From the NCBI GenBank assembly GCA_015680685.1, contig MNCI01026483.1, positions 97,196 through 161,195 on the forward strand: a stretch of DNA of 64,000 nucleotides, written 5' to 3'. A program made the translations under genes and the position numbers. Below the pieces are notes generated by a model, which saw only the letters and a program-made list of their open reading frames with translations, was not told where the DNA came from and ran no database searches. Shown here in pieces: positions 55,801 to 64,000 of the stretch (position 1 is its first letter; every line of letters begins with the position of its first letter). Origin of the DNA: Gnetum montanum. Taxonomy: Eukaryota > Streptophyta > Gnetopsida > Gnetales > Gnetaceae.

Positions 55801-57216
55801 CCAATCTATGGTTGATTGCATATGGAGTAGAAAAATGTTTTGTTCAATTTGAATTTCATTTACTAAATTTAATTATTTTAATTTAATCTTCTTTTTATCA
55901 TTGTTTATTCTATGATTTCTATTTTTGATAATCTTATAGCGATTTAATACCAAAACATTGGTACGAATACATAAAATATAAAATAATAATAACGTAGAAA
56001 AAATAACATAGGTTTTGGTGAAAGTGGTAATTGCAACCAATAAATGTGGCCATCTGAATTGCCAACTAACAACCGCAATGTGCTGTGATTGCAATATGCC
56101 CTATTGATGCTGCGTGCCTTTGCAGAGCAGCAACTAGTTGTTTACAACTCAATTTTTGCCTCCATCATTAGCATAGTGGTACATTGTTCTAGACTAAATT
56201 TTCACAACACCATTCTGCAACATGAAGGAATGAAAAAAAAAACACGACTTTTTTGCTAGTGTGAGTCCCATCATTGATAGGTGATTAGGCACCATGTCTC
56301 TACACAAATTTGGCATGATTCTTCATGATGCCCTCCATCGAGAAATTGGCATACAACAATGAGGTTATTCTTTGGTGAAGTTCTTCTGAGGCAAAGGGGG
56401 CAAACACCATAGGAATTCCAATGGTGTGAATGAAGAGACTCTATAACTAAGGATTTCGAAGCAAACATGTGATTATTGATGCTTGTGGAAGTCATGAATT
56501 TGGAAGAATTAATTTGTAGAGGAAGCATTGAAAGGAGTGTGTGTCTCCATGAAATGGATATTGCTTCCATGAAATTTTATGTAGTAACGATGCTTGGTTA
56601 TGAGAATCTAGTATGCTTAGTAACTTGGTAATTAATGACTTAAAAAAAATGTTATCATGTCTTCATTGCTTTATTTGCAATAGTGGTTAATGTTCAACGA
56701 GGAAGTGAAATGCCCCATATCTTACCGTATGTTTTCTAAGATGATCCCATCTTCTTTGGATTTCAGAAATTCTTGTGATACTTTTATTTCCCATAGATCT
56801 GTAACTCCCTTGGCCTTGCAAGCTATGCTCCATGAAAGTTGTTCCCTGTGGTTTGTTCCTAGGAGAAGCTGTTGCGAGGCTTTTGGACTAGCTAGATACA
56901 TTAGTGCTTTGATGTACACAACCATTGCAACCCTTAGCACCAAATTTTCCACACACATCAGCCACACTTAAGCTTCCTAGGCCATGCTCCATCAATATCA
57001 CTCCTCCAAGGATAAAATTTCTTGAGGATGTAAAGGTTCATTTTTGGAGGCTAATAGATCCATGGTGATGGTGCTATTGGAGGACATCTTGATAAGGTGT
57101 TTAAGCTTGGACTAGCATCAAGTGCTATGGCTACAAATTTTTGCTTGAGTGTTTAGATGCAATAACATGTGATGACTTTGTACCAAATAAAACATTTTCA
57201 AAACTGCACTGTTTAA
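52891..57216. other. AT-rich spacer, no gene recognised
   Basis: Scattered open frames (e.g. 56271-56570 minus, 56690-56971 plus) show no family motif. TTAGCATAGTGGT near 56169 resembles an A box but lacks a B box at the right spacing. Confidence 0.5.
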
Positions 57217-57221
57217 GGGTT

Positions 57222-58087
57222 TGATGAGATGCAATATTGCATGCGTCGGGATATCGCGTCGTCCCCTGCGATATCACATATGCAATATCCCGGTCTGTTG
57301 CCAAATCTATAAATAAGAGGTGGCACTCCCTTCATTTCCCATCCTAGGTCTAGAAGTAGGGAAACTCTGGTAGTTTGATCACTCCAGAGATAGATTGTTT
57401 TCCATGTGCCCGTAGTAGGAGTCCTAGAGTGAACGGATCTTTATTTGAGCAACATTGTACCTGAACACAAGTTGTGTACGACAATAAAGATGAACTTGAT
57501 TGGATAACCCTTGCAGTGCATGGAAGAGGATTTTATTTTAATTGCTATTTATTGCTTTCCTAGAATGCGGTACGAATACGACTTGATTATGAGCATCTAA
57601 GGATGTGTACGGTTAGTCAAGGAATCGGCTGCTCATCGCACTTAGGCTAGATAGGTTCTCTCAACCCTTTCCTCCTAGTTAAGTGCCTTAGTACGACCAC
57701 TTCGAGCACATGCGTTACGTGTGGTGATCCCAATAATGATTAGAATTTGGTATCCACAGTTGCATAGTTTAGGGTGTGTACGATAAGTGGTAACGGATGG
57801 TGACGCTAGTTAATTTAGACTTAGGTCCTTAGTTAGAGTTAGTTAGTTCTCTTAACCCTTCACCCTTTAGCATAGGAGAAAAACCATAAAAGACCATAAA
57901 AATCATATACCTCGGACTTACTTAACCATACACCGTGAAAACAACAAGTAAGTTTGGGAAGACAACAAATGATTAACCCCAAGTGTTCCATGGGGCGTTT
58001 AGGCATTTAGTCTGCGTAGTTCGATTGGATCGTGCGTGCTACGCTCGTTTCGTATGGTTGAGTGTAGGGGTACCTCGCCACTCATCA
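57222..58087 (+). mobile_element. Solo LTR (TGATGAG family), 866 bp
   Basis: TGATGAG (57222) to CTCATCA (58087) with target duplication GGGTT (57217-57221, 58088-58092). TATA near 57308; GATATC-rich U3 (57235-57298). It is the cleanest copy of the family in the window. Confidence 0.94.
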
Positions 58088-59714
58088 GGGTTCTAGGTTT
58101 AACAATTCTCTAATTTAGATATAAGCCACCTACTTATGTATATTTGTCAAATTTGAACCATTATATCCCTCATGTAAAAGGGTCGTAACCAATATTATCC
58201 TCCACATTGTAAGTTTTATTAAAAACACTTTTAGAATCTTTTCCTTGTCCAATATATTTGGAAAGCTAGTTTCAAATGCTTGAGGAAACCAACATAACAT
58301 AACTTTATCAAGTTCTCAAGGCTTATTTGCTATAGTAAGAACCATCACTGCTCCATAAAAATGGTAAAAATGTGTGAACATTTCTTTTCCCCTTCTTAAA
58401 TTTCTTAAAGACTTAAGATATTTGAGATCATTCATCAATGCACACCAACTAAATCATCACCAAAATAGGGATGTATTAAACATTTTTATAAAAAGCACAA
58501 TTTTTTTCTGAGAAAAATTTCCATCAAACTTAAGGTTCAATGGTATAAAAGCCTCACGCCTATAAAGTTAGGAAACTATACAAACATTTTCTTATATAAA
58601 CTATTCTGTAGGAGGGAAGAGAATAGTTAAGGTAACCCTTTTAGGGATTCTCATGTTGTTAATTCTTTCATATTCAATTTACATGGTGATGAATGCTCTT
58701 CTTTCTTCTCCTTGCCTTGTTGGAAGTTCAACTTCATTTGCTTCACCATTGTTTCCAGCAATTGTCTTTGTCTCTTTTTCATTTGACTCTTTGGCTACTA
58801 GATTGTGATGTTCCTCCCAACCAGTCTCTTCCATGTTCTAAGACATGAAAGCTTCTTCCCTAGAATCATCTTAATTAGACTCTTGTTGGTGGTCAGCTTC
58901 TGTCATGCATTGGTGAAAACTACCCCAAACATTGAAATGGATGGAGCACCCACTGGTGAGAAAGATAAAATTCATTTGAAAGCCAAAGTAAGAATGGACT
59001 TTAGGATGATTCACCATGAATGGTTGTCTTGCAAAAGGCTCTCATGATGTGCTTTGAGTAGTAGCGAGTCACATATGGAATAAAAGGTCTTCTTTCTGCC
59101 ATCTCTTGTAAGCTCACTTTCTACCTCAAACTATGAACACTTAAATTGATTTTCTTGCTCAAGAGTTGAATTGGAAGATGTGTTTTCAAGAAAATCATAA
59201 CTCTTTATATAGTGCAAGAAAAATTTGAAATTCTCACCATTCAAATAACCAACTTTCCCACTCAACTATGGCATTCACTTACCGCCACCATGTGGTTGAT
59301 AAACTTAATTTCCACTATGTGGTTAATTTAATTTAATTTCCCACTATGTGATTACTTAAAATTTCACTCACATTTAATGTAGTTAACACACATGATAAGT
59401 AATGATGACTTGAGATAATGTAAATTTAATATTTAAACTGCTACTCTTATGTATACACATTTTATTATATTATATATATGTCTTAATATATGTATATGAT
59501 ATACACACATATTAAAATTAAACATTATTCTTATATAAGTATGTATATAACTATTATTTATTGTATACATTATTACTAAGTGTATATCTATTTTTATCTT
59601 TAATTACTATCTATACATAATATTATTATTGTCATAATCATTTTATTATTATATCATATTATTATATACATGTATATATCATTAATATATATATATAGAG
59701 TAAGTTGTGGATGG
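58088..59714 (-). other. Spacer with an unrecognised decayed reading frame (about 58190-58870)
   Basis: On the minus strand one frame reads fairly continuously (e.g. KESNEKETKTIAGNNGEANE, MRIPKRVTLTILFPPTE, REAFIPLNLKFDGNFSQKKI) with stops at Gln-like positions. I do not recognise the family. The rest is AT-rich, with TATATA tracts at 59460-59700. Confidence 0.35.
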
Positions 59715-60660
59715 TTGTCCAAAATAATGTTTTATATGTAAAACATTATACGAAAGCTGCAACTCCATTCCACTTAATGTGCATAGCTTGTACGTATATT
59801 CTGATAATTATCTCTTGATCTAAAACAAACCCATCTAGATTGTCAAAAATTTATTTGGCTTTTTCATATTCTATAATAATATAAGATCACCGATTTTAAA
59901 AGTTATTTTCAAAGCCTTTATATTGAACCATCTTTTAACTTGAGAAGAATTCTATCCATTAGCTCTATCCATTTTGGCTTATCTTTTAATAAGCAAGGTC
60001 ATGAAACTTCTATCTTTATTGGTTTTCTCACTATACTTTTGCACAAAATCAGAGGTTGATCTTATAATCTTATTCATAGCTCTTGTAGGAAAACTATAGA
60101 GTAAGTTATAAGCTGATGTTCGAATAGCCTTTTTTAAATCCAATATGCTCAGTCCATAATGTAGATTGCAAATAATTGATCCAATTTTTTGGATTCCCCT
60201 CCATCGACTTTTTGATATATGAAATAAGCTTTTTATTTGTAGATTCAACTAAGCCATTCCCTTGAGGATAATAATTTGAAGAAGAAAATAGAAAGATGGA
60301 TTTCTTTGATGCCCATGTTATAAATTCTTCAAATTTAAAAGTAGGTCCATTATTGTTTACCAGCGCTTTAGGTAGACCAAAATGACTTAGAATTTAATCT
60401 TTTAAGAACTTAATTATGTTTAATGTTGAACTATTGTTTAGAGCTTTTGCTTTAGACCATTTAGTAAAGTAATTAGTAACTGTGAGAATAAGTTTATGTT
60501 TGGCTCTTAAAAGAGTAATTGTACTAATAAAATGTAAGCTACACTACTAAAATGATCTATTTGCAATTAATAGTTTTAAGGGAGCTCTAGCCTTTCTGAT
60601 TTTTGGCCCATGAATTTGACATTTATAACATTTTTGAATTTTTAGGCTAATATCTTAATG
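59715..60660 (-). pseudogene. Ty3-gypsy integrase and C-terminal remnant
   Basis: On the minus strand: CYKCQIHGPKIRKARAPL (end of the zinc domain), HKLILTVTNYFTKW (first Asp replaced by Asn), HFGLPKALVNNNGPTF (second Asp also Asn), NYYPQGNGLVESTNKKLI (Glu kept), then the C-terminal VKRWFNIKALKITFKIGDLILL and LHIKHYFG. It is a different lineage from the element at 3-15 kb. Stops and frame breaks are few but present. Insertion of the LTR at 60681 removed or displaced its upstream part. Confidence 0.88.
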
Positions 60661-60680
60661 CATGTTTGATCAATAAAGAC

Positions 60681-61567
60681 TAATGAGTAGTGAAGGCACC
60701 CTTATGCCCAACCATATAAATCACAAAGCGTCCATGCATGATCTGGTCGAATTCATTAGAATCTATAGTTTTTCGATGCACTAGTTTTCTAGGAAGTGAA
60801 CTAGGTGTTGAGAACATTCATTGTCTTCCCAACTACACTTGTGAAGCTCAAGGGTGTGGTTTAAATTTAATTGAGGTACATGATTTTTATCATTTTATGT
60901 TTTATGGTTTTGGTACTTGAAATAGATAGGATAAGGAATAAAGTATTTTAATGTCTATCTTAATCTAATTGAATAATTATATTGTAACTAGTCCTAACAT
61001 AAGTATTTAGTCCCACTTGTTATACACATCTTGAACACATATAACATTGTTGGGTTACCAAGTGTTAAGCATTGCTGGGATTACGAAACATCATACGCAT
61101 GCTTGAAGTGGTTGTACTTATGTGTTTACTTAATCGCTATTTAGCTTATCTTGCTTAATTACTTAATTAGCTTAATTATTGAGGCACATTGAATAAATGA
61201 TTGAAAGCATTAATTGCATGAATAAAATATTTAAGCTATCTAGAATGAATGCTGTAAGATTTATCAAGAAGCTCATGTTTATTACCACATACATTATCAT
61301 ACTTAGGTACAATAGTGCTTTAATAAAGATTCGTACACAATGACTCCTATTGTAGGCACTTCGAAAAATATTATAAATTTTAAATGGAAGAATTACAAGA
61401 GCTTCACTACAACTATTATAGATTGATGCCTAAACATGGTTGGTTAGCATGTATTTATGGGCAAGAACAGATCCTACGTTAATAGGGCCATGTCAATGCA
61501 TGAAATAATGCATTGATGGGGCCTAGTCGATGATGCCTCATCTACGTGGTCAATCCATGACTCATCA
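60681..61567 (-). mobile_element. 3' LTR (TGATGAG family), minus strand, 887 bp
   Basis: The plus-strand left end TAATGAG (60681) is the decayed sense end CTCATTA. The right end CTCATCA (61561-61567) is the sense start TGATGAGTCATG, the same start as the inner solo LTR at 40838. R/U5 text matches the family on the minus strand. Internal sequence follows to the right. Confidence 0.85.
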
Positions 61568-61748
61568 TGCAACCACGATTGAATGAAAACTTTTCCTTGA
61601 GTTTTTTTAAAAAATTTGAAAGGTATGGGATTATTGACTGGCACATGACTCAACAAAACTACATGACAAAATTGAGTGCCCAGGTTTATGGATCAACAAA
61701 ATTACAAATTGTGGTGTTCATGACACAAAATTAAACACCAAATAGAAA
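61568..61748 (-). mobile_element. 3' noncoding end of coiled-coil copy 3
   Basis: The sense strand has AAACTCAAGGAAAAGTTTTC then CAATCGTGGTTGCA next to the LTR, the decayed counterpart of the priming region at 560-604. Confidence 0.65.
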
Positions 61749-63317
61749 TTAAAAAACACATCCTTTGATGGCATGAAGGCCTCGTACGGTCCCAAGTAGT
61801 GGAGTCTTCGAAGGCTTTGAAAAACCTTCTCTAACTTTAGGCACATGCGGTGGTTGAGGCTGTTGTGGTTGTCTAGTTGCTACTGTAACTTTTGGCGGAA
61901 AATGGAAAGCATCTAGCAATGCTTTTATTTTTTACTCCTTAGTCTTGGGATTGTGCATGGTCCATGTAGCTTTGTCAATGTGGGCTAAAATGGGCACATC
62001 CCAAGAAATGGGAATTGCTAGGAATAGCTCCTTAGCATTGACAGGCTAGGCAGAAAATTGTTTGCATTTGGTATTAAACATCCTGACTATATTCTGTAGC
62101 TCCTGGTATTCATTCATTCACCAAGCTAGGTTTTAAGAAATTGATTATTGATCAGTGAATCATGCCTTTAGAACTTCAAGTTTAGTGTTTACCATCTCAA
62201 GCTTTTGCTTGGTGTCCTTGTGGTGCTTGAACTCGGCCTTGTACAACAAGTACGAGTTGACCACCTATTTTTTGAGTTCTGACTGCGATTGTTCAACAGT
62301 CAGCATTGCGAGATTTTTTTACTAAAGATTGATCAATTCGATATATTCTATCATTTATTTGATCTACAAGACCTCTATGTAAATCTCTACTTTGTTATAA
62401 GCATCTATCCCATCAATGATAGGCTGTCAAACTTTGCTTCCTTGCTAGAGTTACTAGAGGGCCTCATTTACTTTTACCTTAGCCATTTGGATATGCTTCT
62501 CATTCACCTCTTTCTATAGGCCAACTTGCTCTCTATAGTGATTCTTGAATCTCTTAAATTTGAGAGCCTCATTATTCTAAGTGGCAATTTCAATAGCAAA
62601 TTTCTAGCGCAAGGCACAGACTTCTTCCATAGAAAGATTGCAATTTTCTATTGTCAATTTCTTCAATTATGTGTTTGCTATGGCTATCTGCTCTTGCTAT
62701 TGATATATAAATTCTTGCATTTGTTGTCATTGTGCATCAACATTTCACATGCAATGGTTTTCTACAGTTAGTGTTTTATTTTCCTCACACATCTAAACCA
62801 AGTCCTTTTGAACTAAATAGGTATTTTCTTCAGCCATAGACTGGTTAAAGATAGTTGTCACCATTCCCTTCTCAACTTGTTTTAATCATTCTTAAAGTTT
62901 TTGAAAAGATTCATCTCTAGTTATTGCAGGGTTGAGGAGTGCAAAGTTAGCAAAGTAGACATGTAATTCAACAACTTCCATGGCCAATTCTTGGTTTTGT
63001 GCTTGAGCTATTTTAAGTTGCCCTTCTAGGATAATATAGTTTTCCTTTGCCTTGAATGTCTCCAATTGCATTGCAGTAATGCTGTCTAGAAAATCAAAGA
63101 TGTTTAGAATCCATTACCAAATTCCCACCAGTTGGTCCAAAAACTCTTCATGTTGGGCTACACTCAATCTTTTGCTGATAATTCCTATGGACATATGCAC
63201 ATCTCAAATTGTAGATATGTCTAGTATAGGCATCACATGTGCATTAAGTGCTTTTGTGATTTGGTTAGCGTGGTTTTAGGGTACTCTGCCTCTATTTGAT
63301 TGAACCAGGGGTGGCAT
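61749..63317 (-). pseudogene. Coiled-coil protein, decayed copy 3
   Basis: Start ATG at 63317 (MPPLVQSNRGRVP). Stretches align with copy 1: ISKRLSVAQHEEFLDQLVGI, YIILEGQLKIAQAQNQELAM, VNSYLLYKAEFKHHKDTKQK, EYQELQNIVRMFNTKCKQFS, NAKELFLAIPISWDVPILAH and the Pro/Gln-rich end QPQQPQPPHVPKV. Stops are mostly TAG/TAA at Gln-like positions. Heptad-rich, with no enzyme motif. It lies directly inside the LTR at 60681-61567, so the arrangement is the same as copy 2 but on the opposite strand. Confidence 0.7.
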
Positions 63318-63604
63318 GGTTAGCCAAAATGCAAGTGCTGATGTTGTGAAATAATGTAAGTGTTCTAATGGTATTTTTGGTAGTGTTGGCACATTTGGCC
63401 ATTACATGGAGCAATTGGAATATTTTGTTCAAAATTAGCACAATCCCTGGTTGTAAATTTGCAGTTTAGTATTATGAGTTAATGGGTATTCTTGGAGAAG
63501 CAAGCCAATGGTAAATAATCTTGATGTGGAAGCCTTCTTGGAAAGTAAATTAAAATGCCAAGTTATTTTCTTGAGTGAAGATTGGAATAAAAAAAAGGAG
63601 GTGA
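63318..63604 (-). mobile_element. Region upstream of coiled-coil copy 3
   Basis: No LTR is visible here before the single N at 63605, so the 5' end of this element is unresolved. Confidence 0.4.
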
Positions 63605-64000
63605 NCACCTCTTTCTATAGGCCAACTTGCTCTCTATAGTGATTCTTGAATCTCTTAAATTTGAGAGCCTCATTATTCTAAGTGGCAATTTCAATAGCAA
63701 ATTTCTAGCGCAAGGCACAGACTTCTTCCATAGAAAGATTGCAATTTTCTATTGTCAATTTCTTCAATTATGTGTTTGCTATGGCTATCTGCTCTTGCTA
63801 TTGATATATAAATTCTTGCATTTGTTGTCATTGTGCATCAACATTTCACATGCAATGGTTTTCTACAGTTAGTGTTTTATTTTCCTCACACATCTAAACC
63901 AAGTCCTTTTGAACTAAATAGGTATTTTCTTCAGCCATAGACTGGTTAAAGATAGTTGTCACCATTCCCTTCTCAACTTGTTTTAATCATTCTTAAAGTT
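63605..64000. repeat. Exact duplication of 62505-62899 after a single N
   Basis: From 63606 the sequence repeats 62505 onward with no difference that I can see for 395 bases, to the window end. The join is one N. The 81-codon frames 62526-62771 and 63627-63872 are identical. An assembly overlap or haplotype join is more likely than a real duplication. Confidence 0.9.

Noticed and set aside
56165-56240. SINE or tRNA at TTAGCATAGTGGT
   Set aside because: A-box-like only; no B box at the right distance.

Overview
The window reads as a slice of a large, repeat-rich seed-plant nuclear genome. Evidence: plant-type LTR retrotransposons (Tat/Ogre-like Ty3-gypsy with two RNase H domains), plant LINEs, tRNA-derived SINEs, one decayed LRR receptor-like-protein gene and one decayed plant subtilase, with long AT-rich spacers. 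A gymnosperm is plausible from the transposon load, but the sequence does not prove it. I see no intact host gene. Nearly everything is transposon-derived or a pseudogene, and the dominant decay is C-to-T (CAG/CAA to stop, CGA to TGA, TGG to TAG/TGA), as expected of methylated repeats.

1-17127: a very large Tat/Ogre-like element lies on the minus strand. Reading right to left it has a 5' LTR (17127-15530), a primer-binding site, gag, protease, a 4.9-kb spacer, reverse transcriptase, RNase H, a second (archaeal-type) RNase H, integrase and a 3' UTR with a minisatellite. Its 3' UTR is interrupted by the 3' end of a plus-strand element (1-1642), so its 3' LTR lies outside the window. The protease-RT spacer is the most notable region here. 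It holds a complete opposite-strand gene of eight exons (6964-10887) whose GT-AG junctions all keep one frame of 1,038 codons. The gene has a basic N-terminus, a degenerate FCP1/NIF-like HAD-phosphatase segment, an unrecognised middle domain, a coiled coil and an acidic tail. It is broken only by eight C-to-T-type stops, with no indels. The spacer is edged by copies of the same 20-bp minisatellite core that follows integrase, and a good splice acceptor sits just before RT. A gene nested antisense in an Ogre-type retrotransposon intron is the best candidate here for an undescribed system.

17128-24661: an 843-bp assembly gap inside a foldback repeat, then two decayed plus-strand copies of a coiled-coil protein separated and followed by LTRs of a family whose ends are TGATGAG...CTCATCA. 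A third copy lies on the minus strand at 61749-63317. No gag, protease or pol is seen between these LTRs, so this looks like a non-autonomous element family carrying a coiled-coil, Gln-rich protein.

24662-31190: LINE fragments on both strands, a SINE, a duplicated small Cys-containing frame, and tandem repeats upstream of the LRR gene. 31194-34125: an LRR receptor-like protein pseudogene (signal peptide, LRR cap, LRRs, one membrane helix) with many frameshifts and internal repeat-unit duplications. It has foldback-repeat relatives on both sides.

34800-43200: a long foldback element, a 411-bp tandem duplication, AT-rich and microsatellite DNA, a subtilase pseudogene (minus), and two nested solo LTRs, each with its own 5-bp target duplication. 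43225-49720: a 6.5-kb LTR element with an initiator-Met-like primer site, a polypurine tract and TATAT target duplications, but no recognisable coding (LARD-like). 49721-64000: LINE and SINE scraps, AT-rich spacer, a solo LTR (57222-58087), a gypsy integrase remnant, the third coiled-coil element, and an exact 395-bp duplication after a single N that looks like an assembly artefact.
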